A stretch of 64,000 nt of DNA from CAVVEQ01 sp963804865. Lineage in GTDB: Bacteria > Chloroflexota > Anaerolineae > Anaerolineales > Anaerolineaceae. Each line of letters starts with the position of its first letter. Positions within the stretch are counted from its first letter, which is position 1. The notes beneath the pieces are model-generated. The model was given only the letters and a program-made list of their open reading frames with translations. It was not told the origin of the DNA and searched no databases. The translations under genes were made by a program, and so were the position numbers. This document shows, piece after piece, positions 1 to 8,144 of the stretch. The stretch lies in NCBI GenBank assembly GCA_963804865.1, contig CAWDSH010000034.1, forward strand, positions 1 through 64,000, in the 5' to 3' direction.

Positions 1-1
1 C

Positions 2-377
2 CTTGCTCCCGGCAGCTCACAGGAGCAGACTAATGGACTTTTCAGCAATCCATTTGATGAACCTGCCGCTGTTAAGACTGACGGATCCAATGAAATTCCG
101 GAATTTCTTACGGATATCATCGATCTGCATGCCACCAATTCCGGTTACAGCCCGAAAAAGATCGACGCGCCGGCGGGAAAGACGATCACCCTGAACCTGA
201 TCACCAACAACACCGTCTCCTGCTCGCGTGCCTTCGATATCCCGGCGCTCAATTATTTCCACGCTCCTGCCCAAAACCGGCATCCAATCGGTGGAGATCC
301 CACCGCAGGAAGCCGGTACCACGCTGCGCTTCACCTGCTCGATGGGCATGTATACCGGGGTGATCGTTTTTCAATAA
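2..377 (+). CDS. Cupredoxin-like domain protein, 5' truncated and frameshifted
   Basis: The frame open from base 2 reads a low-complexity stretch and then NSGYSPKKIDAPAG. It continues after a break at about 262-270 in another frame, ending with FTCSMGMYTGVIVF and a TAA at 375-377. This is the pattern of a single-domain cupredoxin (blue-copper fold) of the kind found on exported or membrane-anchored proteins and often linked to copper handling. The visible part has no membrane segment; the N-terminus lies off the window. The stop overlaps the start codon of the HMA gene (ATAATG), so the two are translationally coupled and probably share a role in metal binding. The frame change removes the last third of the domain as written and is more likely a one-base error than real decay, because both halves are well conserved. 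A role in copper is inferred. Confidence 0.6.
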
Positions 378-595
378 TGAAATCGCAGATGACCAAAGTC
401 ACCTACAAAATCCCGGATATGCACTGCTCCTCCTGCGCCATGCGCCTGGAAGGCATCGAGGATGAGCTGGAGGGCATCCGGAAAATCAAAGCCAGCTATC
501 TCAAACAAACCCTGGATATTGAATTCGATGAGAAGAAAGTGACCGCGGAAAAGATCCGGCAGGCGGTCATCGACCTGGGTTATACCCCTCAATAA
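377..595 (+). CDS. HMA-domain heavy-metal chaperone (CopZ-like)
   Basis: A 72-residue protein that is a single heavy-metal-associated domain. The metal-binding loop is DMHCSSCAMRLE (residues 14-25), giving the MxCxxC signature whose two cysteines bind Cu(I) or a similar soft metal. The rest follows the beta-alpha-beta-beta-alpha-beta order, ending in the usual VIDLGYTP tail. The family delivers copper to P-type ATPases or regulators in the cytoplasm. Its ATG overlaps the stop of the preceding cupredoxin gene, so it is probably co-transcribed with it. No copper ATPase is in the window; the P-type ATPase at 16904-19728 has calcium-pump-like motifs and is not an obvious partner. Confidence 0.85.
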   Translation: MKSQMTKVTYKIPDMHCSSCAMRLEGIEDELEGIRKIKASYLKQTLDIEFDEKKVTAEKIRQAVIDLGYTPQ

Positions 596-695
596 ACCAA
601 GTGCTTAAATAATTCCTCACAAAGCAACCGGCGTTCCCTGCTGCTTTATTGAGATCCCTTTACCTTACAATTAACCTCCGATTTCCCGGGGGTGG

Positions 696-724
696 TTGCA
701 TTTACCCTTCAAACTTGCTATTAT
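696..724 (+). promoter_or_regulatory. Sigma-70-like promoter of the beta-helix protein gene
   Basis: TTGCAT (696-701), a 17-base spacer and TATTAT (719-724) form a good housekeeping-type promoter about 100 bases upstream of the start at 821. The start has a strong ribosome-binding site, AGGAGG, at about 807-812. Confidence 0.6.
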
Positions 725-820
725 GGTGGTTGCGAAGCATGTTTTTCAAAGGCGGGATCCCTTTATCGTTAAACAACTTCATCCGCCGGTCACATAAAAA
801 GCCAAACAGGAGGATTTCCC

Positions 821-1267
821 ATGCATACCAGGCGATTATCGACACTTGCAGGATTTTTGATTTTAACCCCGGTGCTGGTCGCAGCCATGCTGCTGACCAC
901 GCCGGTTTTCGCGCAGGACGAGGTGCCCCCGGCGCCGGAGGAAACCCCGGCGGAGGTCGCACCCGTGGAGGAAGCCGCCCCGGTTGAAGAGGCACCGGTT
1001 GAGGAGCCTGCTCCGCTCGAGGAAGCGCCTGCCGAAGAGCCTGCGCCCGAGATCGTCCCGCTGGACGGGAACGGCGAAGCGCTCAGCCTGGCCACCCAGG
1101 AAGCCGCCGATGTTTTAGCGGAACCCGATCCCTGGTTTGCCTGCACTGGAGACATCGACGGCATTTGCAGTTATGCAGGGGCGAATTCTTTGAATACCGC
1201 ATTGTCGAATTACGCCGCCATGGGAGGCAGCGGGCAATTTATCTGGAAGGCGGCACACATACGGTAA
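821..1267 (+). CDS. Beta-helix protein, N-terminal segment (signal peptide and acidic Pro/Glu linker)
   Basis: This open segment carries the export signal (Arg-rich n-region MHTRR, hydrophobic stretch to about residue 27, VFAQ cleavage site). It is followed by about 50 residues built from repeated PVEEAP and EEPAP units, a flexible acidic spacer. A short Cys-containing region (FACTGDIDGICSY) leads into the repeat domain. As written it stops at 1267, but the adjacent frame continues with IYLEGGTHTVTASVTIDG, the usual first strands of a beta-helix, so the break is at about 1240. Confidence 0.75.
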   Translation: MHTRRLSTLAGFLILTPVLVAAMLLTTPVFAQDEVPPAPEETPAEVAPVEEAAPVEEAPVEEPAPLEEAPAEEPAPEIVPLDGNGEALSLATQEAADVLAEPDPWFACTGDIDGICSYAGANSLNTALSNYAAMGGSGQFIWKAAHIR

Positions 1268-4200
1268 CCGCCAGTGTCACCATAGACGGAGCGCTTTTGC
1301 CAGGCCTTACCGGGATCATGGCGGAAATGGGTGCAGCGGCAGCGCCACCGTCAATTTAACCCAGGCGCATTCTATCTGATGCCATACCAACCTGGCGAAT
1401 GGTTTCACGCTGAAAGGGATGAACATCACCGGCAACCGCAATGGCGCATTGCTCGATTTCGACGCCAACAGCGGCGCGCTAAATCTTACCGACCTGATCG
1501 TTACCAACACGAATGCCGGCGGAGATGGGATCGAGATCACCAACCACACCGGCAACGTCACCCTGCATACGGTAAAGGTCGACGAGAACGGCGACCAGGG
1601 CGCAGTGATCGTCTCGGTGACTGGCAATGTGAGCGTGACCAACAGCTCGTTTGATTCCAACGGTATATCAGGCGCAAGCCCCTACAACCTGGCCATCCAG
1701 GCTACGGGCAGCTATCACGCTCAATGGGGTTTCGGCGAGCAATTTCAACAGCGGCGACGGCGCAACTCTCGAATCGCAGAAAAGTATTACCGTTAAAAAT
1801 AGCTATCTTCAATTAATTAGATAGGGAGGCTCAACGGATCGGGTGGATTTATGATCCTCTATACATCCAAGGGAACTGTCTTGCTGGATCACGTATATGC
1901 AAACACCAATGGCGGGACGGGTATCGAGATTGAAACACAGGCGGGCGGCGCGGTGACTATGAACACCATCGAGGCGCTAAATAACAGCACTGGGTGGAGA
2001 TCGACAACTGTTGGGAATCGGGCGGGGTGTGCACCGCCACCAGCGCGGCAGTGACACTTTCCAATTTCAACCTGCAAAATCCACTCGGAAACCTGCTGGT
2101 TGACATCCAATGGCAACATCTCGGTGGCAACCATCACATCCTTGTATGCCAGTGATGCCTCGGCTGAATTCGCCGGGATCGAGCTGGATAACAGCGATGC
2201 CACCGCTGCGCGAACGGTGACGCTGACCAACGCCGAGAGCCGTTATAACTACCTTGGCGGTATTGTTATCAACACCAGGGGCGCGGTCACGCTCAACCAC
2301 GTGGTTGCTTCCAGTAATTAATTATGGGACAGCATCCGGGATCAGCATCACCTCGAGCGGCAGCAGCGCGGTCAATATCCTCAGCACGCTTGGGGAAAAC
2401 ATCACCTCGAGAACAACGGAAATGGGACCTATATCCTGACCAACGGGGCTGTTTCAATCAGCAAATTGACCGCCACCAGTAATATCATGACCAATGTCTT
2501 CATCGATAACGATGGCGGCACCAGCCCGGTCACCCTGAACACCGGGGATTTTGGCAGCAGCGGCACCGGCAGCGGCATCTATATCACTTCCAAGGGCGCC
2601 ATCAGCCTGACTGACGTGGATGCATCTTACAATGCCAACGATGGCATAGTTCTTTCAAACGAGACCGCGGCATCCAACCAGCCGGTCGCGATCAAGAAAA
2701 CCTCCGCAAATTACGAGAATACGCTGCAAAATAACGACGGTAACGCGCTGTTGATCACATCCAAGGGCAATATCAGCGTTACGGGTATTTACAACTACAG
2801 CCCGGGTGCCGCCAACAGCAGGATCTATCTCGACAATCGTTTCGGCACGGGGACGGTCAACCTGATCAGCACAGGTGTCTATTATGTGAACGATCCTTCT
2901 GCCGTCAATCCTGCTGCCGTATCCATTTTTTCTCACGGTGCAGTCACTGTCACCGACCTCAATAGCTCGGAAAACTTCGACCGCGGGCTGTATATCGATA
3001 ACAGCTCCTCCGCGAGCAGCCCGGGGGTCACCATAAAAAATCTTTATGTTGCAAATAATGACCTGGCAGGCTTCGATATCCTCAGTAAAGGAGCAGTGAA
3101 GATCACCAACGTGGATGCCTACTCCACCGATGGCGGCGAAGCTGCCGGCAAGATTTTCACCAGCGGCTCGGTGACCATGGATGCCATCGGTTCCGACTAT
3201 AGCTATCTCTACTATGGCGCCACCAATGGGTTGTGGATCGATGCCGGCGGGGCAATCACACTTAAGAGAATGGATGTCTACAACAACAACCCCGGATATG
3301 GACTGTTGATCGATGATGGCACGACGGTTTCCATTACTGACAGTTACTTTAATTCTAATTCCCTGTTCGGCCTGGATGTGACCTGCAGCGGGGCCATCAC
3401 GCTGACCAATTCCGAGGCGTATTACAACGGCACATATGGCGCGACATTGGATAACAGCAGCAACCCGACCGCCGGGGTGACGATATCCGGGAGCAGTACT
3501 AACTACTCAGATTATAATGACAATCCCACACATAACCTGAGCATCAGCACCCATGGCGCGCTCAAATTGAGTTACGTCAGTATTGGAGGCTCACCGACCG
3601 CCATCTGGATTGCACCGAATGTTGGAGATGTCACTATCACTGGATTGGGAATAAATGTGCCTAGCGGAGCAACTCCCGCGCTCGATATCACCTCCCTGGG
3701 GACGGTTACCATCACGACTCTGAATACTTTTTCTGCTTCCGCCAGCGGCGTGCAAATCAACAATTCAGGCGCAGCCAGTGCCAAGGCGGTGACCATCACG
3801 GATTTCGAGGATACCAGCACAGCGGGAAGCTACGCGTTGAGGGTGCTCTCAAAAGGCGCGATCACACTGACCAATTTCTACGTGTATAACAACGGGGGAA
3901 CCCGAACGACCGGCATTTACCTGGATAACACCGCCAGCACCACCAAAGCCGCGGTATCCATCAAGACGCCAGGGTCCGCGAGGGATTACAACCACGCCGA
4001 ATATTTCACCGGCAACGGCGTGGAAGTGCACAGCCACGGGCAGGTCACCCTGGACGACCTGTATCTGCGCTACAACAACGGCAATGGATTGAAGATCAAT
4101 GATACGCTGGAAACCAGCCTGGGCGGGGTAACGGTGACCAATTCATACATCCGCTACAACACCAATGGCATGAATATCACCGCCGGCGGCGCGATCGTGG

Positions 4201-7160
4201 TCAGCAATACCCGCGCTTACGGTAACAACGGCATGGGCGTGGTGCTGGATAACTCCGGCGCGACCAGCGTTTTCCCGGTGACCGTCACCGAGCTGGACGC
4301 CTATGACAACGACACCGGCGGTTTGACCATCAATTCGCGTGGAACAGTGACCATCACCAACCTGGATGCCTACAGTACGGATCTCAGCGGCTACGGGCTG
4401 GATATCGAAACCGACGGCGCAGTGACCATCGGTTACAGCGGCACATCCGCCTGGAATTACCTCTACGGAAACGCCGGATCGGGCGTGCTGATCAACGCGG
4501 GCGGCAACGTGACCATCAAGCGCCTATCCGCCTATGACAACCTGGGAGGGTTCGGCACGGATATCACCTCCGGCGGATCAGTCTCGATCACCGATGGCAA
4601 CATTTATAATAACGCGACTTATGGCTTGAATATCGTGGCCAATGGCGCAATCACATTGACAAACGTTGATGGATATTACAACAACGGTTCCTATGGTGCC
4701 ATGCTGGATAACCATCTCGGCTCCGGCGGCGTTACCATCAAGGGAAAAGCAAGCAACTGGTCAAGTTTTCAGAATAACGTGACCGATAACCTGGCCATCA
4801 TAACCAAAGGCGCGGTGACGATCGGTTTTGTTAATGCGAATGACGGAACAAGGGGAACAACGATCAACAGTTCAGGTGGCTCTGTCACTATCAGTGAGGG
4901 AAGGTTCAATAATAATGACGAGTATGGCCTGGATATCCTTGCCGCTGGAACGATCTCGCTCAGCAAAATCGAATGCGAGTCCAATAATGGCACTTGGGGT
5001 GCCCGGCTGGATAACCACACCGGCAGCGGTGGGATCACCATCAACGGCCTGGCGAGCGATTGGGATAATTACGACAGCAACCTGGGCACCAATCTCATTC
5101 TTAATACTGCCGGCGCGGTCACCATGAACTATGTCATCGCCGATGGTTATAATATCTCAACGCGGTCGCTGGAATTCCCCAACACGGTGGGCAACGTGGT
5201 CATTAATAACGTGGATGTGGATAATATCCTGGGAGCTTATTACGGCATCCAACTTACATCCACTGGCACGGTATCCATTTCCAACGTGATTTCGAACAAC
5301 ACACCCGGTGGTGGCATATGGATCGATAATTCAGTGGCTACAACTTCAAAGAATGTCACCCTGTTGAATATCGACGCCTACGATAACAGCGGGCAGTACG
5401 GCATCTACGTGCGTCTCGAAAGGTGCGATCAGCGTCAAAAGTATTGACCTGGATGGAAGTAATGCCCGGCTTTACGGCATCTGGCTGGACAACCATCTCA
5501 GCACCACAAAGGCTGGGGTAACTTTGGGAGTGGGAAGCACGGTCGGAAACAACAACGAGATCACAAATTTTGTCAATAACGGGCTGTATATCTATACGAA
5601 CGGAAGCGTCGCGATCGACAGGGTCGAGTTAAGCAATACCTCGGACGGGATCATCGTAGATAATACCTTCGGCGGTACGGGCACGGGTGCAGTCAGCATT
5701 ACCAACGCCTGGGTCTATGAAAGCGATGATGACGGGATCAACATCGCCACCAACGGCAATGTGACCCTGACCAACGTGGAAGCTGAAGACAACGGCACGG
5801 ATGGCACAGGCATGGGTATCTACATCAGTGTCGGCTGGACTGCAGCGGGCTACAGCGGCACGGTAACAATGACTAACATCGATACAGCTGACAATTACGG
5901 CGATGGGCTGCACGTGGAAGCGTGGAAGAACATCACGCTGAAGGATTTTTACGCTGAGTACAATTACAACGGTGGTCGCGGCGCCTTCCTGGCGACCGAT
6001 GGCGGGGTCAGCGTGCTCAATCCTGGTGGAACCGCATGGAACGATATTAATTACAGCTCAGGCAGCAACCTGGTGATCGATGCCGTCGGGGATGTGATCG
6101 TGCAAAAAATGCGTGCTTATGGCAGTTCCAATGGCTACGGTGTGCAGATCAATACCCCAGGGAAGGTGACTCTCACCAGCCTAGAAGCCCAATCCAATAC
6201 CCTGCACGGCTTGCAGGTAACGGCGGGAGGTAGTATCACCGCCAGCGGTTTACTGGTGCAATACAACGATCAATCCGGTGCCGAGCTGACCAACAACCTG
6301 GGCGGATCGACCGGCGGGGTGACCGTCAAATCCAGCACTTTCGATAACAACAACGGCTCCGCACCTTACGGCGGCTTGATCATCCATACCAACGGCATCG
6401 TGCTGCTCGACAAGGTCAATGCATCAAGTAACTCGGCTTTCGGTGCTTATGTTAGTGTTGCAGCACCCTCCACCGCCAGCGTTACAGTGAACAAGAGCAC
6501 GTTTAACTTTAACACCGAAGAAGGTCTGCAAGTCTTCACCCAGGGCAACATCACCGTCAACGGGATCACTGCCAACAATAATTATAGCGGCGCGACTTAC
6601 GGCGTACTCCTCGACAACACGGGCGGCTCAGGAAATGTCTCCGTGCTTGCCACCCTGGGAGCTAACACCTTCAACAATAATAATACCCACGGGCTTGGCA
6701 TTCTCAGCAACGGCGCAGTGGTCATCAATAACGTGACCGCGGTGGGTAATGACAATGGTGTCGGGATTGGTGTGATCAACACCGGGGAACAAGCAACGTG
6801 ACCATCACCGGTGCAGTGGTGCGGGACAATTATTTGACCGGCATCGCCATCGACGCCAACGGTACCGTCACGCTTTCCAACATGGAAGTCATCGCCAACG
6901 GTCTCGGTGGGGACCAAAACGGTATCGATGTGGACACCAATGGGCACAACATGCTCGTACAGAACAGTGTGATCAGCGGTAACGGCAAGAACGGCATCTA
7001 CGCTGACCTGGGAAGTGGAGGTTTCACACTGACGGTGAAGAAGACCTACTACATGGGCAACAATCGCTACAATCCAATGACTGATAACGATGAAAATATC
7101 CATTTGTCTGCCTTGGACGTGCTGGTGATCGTCCCCGTAGTTAATCAAGACTTCTTCTGA
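821..7160 (+). CDS. Giant secreted beta-helix repeat protein (whole locus, multiply frameshifted)
   Basis: The complete locus would encode about 2,110 residues. It starts with a signal peptide (hydrophobic core LAGFLILTPVLVAAMLLT, cleavage near VFAQ), followed by a Pro/Glu-rich linker (about residues 31-80). The rest is a long run of imperfect repeats of about 20-25 residues with the rhythm GLxIxxxGAVTITNVxAxxN and LDNS...GVTI, as in right-handed parallel beta-helix (pectate-lyase/haemagglutinin-like) surface proteins. No catalytic motif, LPXTG, S-layer or secretion-type C-terminal domain is visible; the chain ends LVIVPVVNQDFF. The reading frame is broken at about 1240, 1330, 1378, 1720, 1808, 1990, 2098, 2320, 2400, 5415 and 6785. 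A cell-surface adhesin or polysaccharide-binding role is an inference from the fold only. Confidence 0.75.
2466..5447 (+). CDS. Beta-helix protein, central segment (993 residues uninterrupted)
   Basis: This is the longest intact stretch of the locus. It consists entirely of Gly/Asn/Thr/Ser-rich repeats in which short beta strands (GAVTITNVDAY, GGVTVTNSYI and similar) alternate with Asn-rich turns (YNNNGS, DNSGAT). Blocks of about 65-70 residues recur, each with an LDN(S/H)xxxGGVTI core. It begins inside the repeat region, with no signal of its own, so the start at 2466 is not biological. The open frame for 3 kb shows that the gene has been under selection, or decayed only recently. Confidence 0.7.
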   Translation: MTATSNIMTNVFIDNDGGTSPVTLNTGDFGSSGTGSGIYITSKGAISLTDVDASYNANDGIVLSNETAASNQPVAIKKTSANYENTLQNNDGNALLITSKGNISVTGIYNYSPGAANSRIYLDNRFGTGTVNLISTGVYYVNDPSAVNPAAVSIFSHGAVTVTDLNSSENFDRGLYIDNSSSASSPGVTIKNLYVANNDLAGFDILSKGAVKITNVDAYSTDGGEAAGKIFTSGSVTMDAIGSDYSYLYYGATNGLWIDAGGAITLKRMDVYNNNPGYGLLIDDGTTVSITDSYFNSNSLFGLDVTCSGAITLTNSEAYYNGTYGATLDNSSNPTAGVTISGSSTNYSDYNDNPTHNLSISTHGALKLSYVSIGGSPTAIWIAPNVGDVTITGLGINVPSGATPALDITSLGTVTITTLNTFSASASGVQINNSGAASAKAVTITDFEDTSTAGSYALRVLSKGAITLTNFYVYNNGGTRTTGIYLDNTASTTKAAVSIKTPGSARDYNHAEYFTGNGVEVHSHGQVTLDDLYLRYNNGNGLKINDTLETSLGGVTVTNSYIRYNTNGMNITAGGAIVVSNTRAYGNNGMGVVLDNSGATSVFPVTVTELDAYDNDTGGLTINSRGTVTITNLDAYSTDLSGYGLDIETDGAVTIGYSGTSAWNYLYGNAGSGVLINAGGNVTIKRLSAYDNLGGFGTDITSGGSVSITDGNIYNNATYGLNIVANGAITLTNVDGYYNNGSYGAMLDNHLGSGGVTIKGKASNWSSFQNNVTDNLAIITKGAVTIGFVNANDGTRGTTINSSGGSVTISEGRFNNNDEYGLDILAAGTISLSKIECESNNGTWGARLDNHTGSGGITINGLASDWDNYDSNLGTNLILNTAGAVTMNYVIADGYNISTRSLEFPNTVGNVVINNVDVDNILGAYYGIQLTSTGTVSISNVISNNTPGGGIWIDNSVATTSKNVTLLNIDAYDNSGQYGIYVRLERCDQRQKY
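5524..6801 (+). CDS. Beta-helix protein, distal segment (425 residues)
   Basis: This continues the same repeat after a break at about 5410-5440; the adjoining frame at 5448-5523 also reads repeat sequence (GIWLDNHLSTTKAGVTLG). The strands NITVNGITANNN and GAVVINNVTAVGN are typical units. The segment ends prematurely at 6801 because of another one-base shift near 6785; the following frame takes over directly with VTITGAVVRDNYLTG. Confidence 0.7.
   Translation: MGVGSTVGNNNEITNFVNNGLYIYTNGSVAIDRVELSNTSDGIIVDNTFGGTGTGAVSITNAWVYESDDDGINIATNGNVTLTNVEAEDNGTDGTGMGIYISVGWTAAGYSGTVTMTNIDTADNYGDGLHVEAWKNITLKDFYAEYNYNGGRGAFLATDGGVSVLNPGGTAWNDINYSSGSNLVIDAVGDVIVQKMRAYGSSNGYGVQINTPGKVTLTSLEAQSNTLHGLQVTAGGSITASGLLVQYNDQSGAELTNNLGGSTGGVTVKSSTFDNNNGSAPYGGLIIHTNGIVLLDKVNASSNSAFGAYVSVAAPSTASVTVNKSTFNFNTEEGLQVFTQGNITVNGITANNNYSGATYGVLLDNTGGSGNVSVLATLGANTFNNNNTHGLGILSNGAVVINNVTAVGNDNGVGIGVINTGEQAT
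6798..7160 (+). CDS. Beta-helix protein, C-terminal segment
   Basis: These 120 residues carry the last coils of the helix and a distinct C-terminal cap: NGHNMLVQNSVISGNGKNG, then LTVKKTYYMGNN and the hydrophobic end VLVIVPVVNQDFF. The cap is duplicated at 7566-7888, together with the following terminator, which suggests it is a separable module. It may act as a capping or anchoring unit, but no known sorting domain is recognisable. Confidence 0.65.
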   Translation: MTITGAVVRDNYLTGIAIDANGTVTLSNMEVIANGLGGDQNGIDVDTNGHNMLVQNSVISGNGKNGIYADLGSGGFTLTVKKTYYMGNNRYNPMTDNDENIHLSALDVLVIVPVVNQDFF

Positions 7161-7165
7161 TTACA

Positions 7166-7200
7166 CACCACCCCGGCAGTGTCGGGGTGGTGATTTTTTA
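7166..7200 (+). terminator. Rho-independent terminator of the beta-helix gene
   Basis: A perfect 10-bp stem CACCACCCCG / CGGGGTGGTG (7166-7175 and 7183-7192) with a 7-base loop is followed by ATTTTTTA. A near-identical hairpin lies at 7915-7950. Confidence 0.85.
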
Positions 7201-7364
7201 TGGAGTTTTCGCGATTCGAGTTGGCTCGGCTTCGTCAGCATTTGGGGATGCTTCGCATCAAGATCGTTGTAGGGGTAAAAATGAGGTACCGCCAGATTTT
7301 CGTGAATGCTTTGCCACATTCGTCTTAGAGGAGTACTCAGCGACGCTCAGCATGTCATATTGAT

Positions 7365-7395
7365 GGTAGGGGCACAGCCAAGCTGTGCCCTTACC
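7365..7395. repeat. Short palindromic repeat, GGGGCAC type
   Basis: GGTAGGGGCACAGC (7365-7378) pairs with GCTGTGCCCTTACC (7382-7395), with one G:T pair and a 3-base loop. Related copies occur at 8019-8114, 26079-26100 and 44470-44491. Confidence 0.7.
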
Positions 7396-7409
7396 GCATA
7401 TGTAAGATG

Positions 7410-7500
7410 TGTCATGCTGAGCAAAGCGAAGCACCCCCTTCCCTCTGAAAATCATGCTTCATTGCGGGTTTTACAACTCTTCGCTGCGCTCAGAGTGACA
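7410..7500. repeat. Long inverted repeat of the TGTCATGCTGAGC family
   Basis: The arm TGTCATGCTGAGCAAAGCGA (from 7410) is matched in inverse by TTCGCTGCGCTCAGAGTGAC (from 7480), with a few mismatches and an internal spacer of about 47 bases. This element type is common as an intergenic repeat in environmental bacterial genomes and produces spurious CHSERSEE-like peptides. A half-copy lies at about 24815-24836. Confidence 0.65.
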
Positions 7501-7534
7501 AGATTTGGTTTTCAATATCTTTTCATAATCGATC

Positions 7535-7565
7535 ATGCCCCTACCGGTGTTTTTACGGGTATAAT
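7535..7565. repeat. Direct repeat copy A with embedded TATAAT
   Basis: TGCCCCTACCGGTGTTTTTA followed by CGGGTATAAT closely matches a second copy upstream of surE (8105-8134). Each copy joins the end of a GGGGCAC-type repeat to a perfect or near-perfect -10 box, so it may be a mobile promoter-bearing repeat. Confidence 0.5.
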
Positions 7566-7888
7566 CTGGCGTGTCATCAAGAACAACGATGACGTCGGCA
7601 TCGTCATCGCCTCGAACGGGACGGTGACGCATCAGCAATATCGAGGTCATCGCCAATGGGTTGGGCTCCGACCTTTCGGGTGTCGATATCACCAGCAATG
7701 GACACAACGTGCTGGTGCAGAACAGCGTAGTCAGCGCCAACGGGAAACACGGTATCTATGCGAATGTAGGTGTCGGTCAGACATTGACGGTCAAAAAGAC
7801 ATACTACATGGGCAACAATCGAACCCCACCAACCGATTCTGATGATAATCTCCACGTGGTTGGTGGAACTCTGGTGATCATTCCCTAG
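7566..7888 (+). pseudogene. Partial duplicate of the beta-helix protein C-terminus
   Basis: The sequence reads VIKNNDDVGIVIASNGTVT, shifts frame at about 7629, then reads ISNIEVIANGLGSDLSGVDI, then NGHNVLVQNSVVSANGKHG, LTVKKTYYMGNN and LVIIP, stopping at 7888. It parallels the cap of the large protein at about 6740-7160 residue by residue, and similarity continues past the stop into the terminator. There is no signal peptide and no convincing start codon with a ribosome-binding site, so it is probably a non-functional fragment left by a duplication. A TATAAT sits just upstream (7560-7565), so transcription is possible. Confidence 0.7.
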
Positions 7889-7914
7889 ATTAATCCAAAA
7901 CCCTTCTGATTACA

Positions 7915-7950
7915 CACCACCTCGGCAGTGCCGGGGTGGTGAATTTTTTC
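7915..7950 (+). terminator. Duplicated rho-independent terminator
   Basis: CACCACCTCG / CGGGGTGGTG with a 7-base loop, followed by AATTTTTT. It differs from the hairpin at 7166-7200 by few bases, including the loop, which shows that the duplicated unit includes the terminator. Confidence 0.75.
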
Positions 7951-8018
7951 AGCCCAAATAATGTCGGGGTGCGGCATCGTGGTACAGGGCGGATTGATTC
8001 GCGGATCCAAGTTCGGAT

Positions 8019-8114
8019 GTAGGGGCACGGCGAGTCGTGTAATTAACATGGTTGCGCTTCCCATCCATCCTGAATAAATGTCTGTCTGTGGTGCCCATCT
8101 GCCGTGCCCTTACC
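8019..8114. repeat. GGGGCAC-type inverted repeat, arms split by about 68 bases
   Basis: TGTAGGGGCACGGC (8019-8032) is answered by GCCGTGCCCTTAC (8101-8113). In the other copies the arms are nearly adjacent; here they are separated by about 68 bases with no gene, either an insertion or an expanded spacer. Confidence 0.5.
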
Positions 8115-8134
8115 GATGTTTTTCCGGTTATAAT
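8105..8134. repeat. Direct repeat copy B with embedded TATAAT, just upstream of surE
   Basis: TGCCCTTACCGATGTTTTTC followed by CGGTTATAAT matches copy A at 7535-7565. TATAAT (8129-8134) ends only 10 bases before the surE ATG, so if it works as a -10 box the surE message would be nearly leaderless. Confidence 0.5.
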
Positions 8135-8144
8135 TCCTGCCGCC

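Larger units (their letters stand above)
7201..7560. other. Intergenic stretch filled with dispersed repeats
   Basis: No gene is supported here. The stretch holds two kinds of palindromic repeat: a GGGGCACAGC-type hairpin at 7365-7395 and a pair of inverted arms at 7410-7432 and 7480-7500. A further half-copy (GCTCAGCATGTCA) lies at 7346-7358. Short open frames across it are translations of these repeats. Confidence 0.6.

Noticed and set aside
2466..6801. Repeat array considered as CRISPR or tandem DNA repeat.
   Set aside because: Similarity is at the protein level (about 20-25 residue coils), with no exact DNA repeat or uniform spacers.
8052..8144. N-terminal extension of SurE by 31 residues.
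   Set aside because: It runs through a repeat and the -10-like box; SurE proteins begin a few residues before LTNDD, so ATG 8145 is used.
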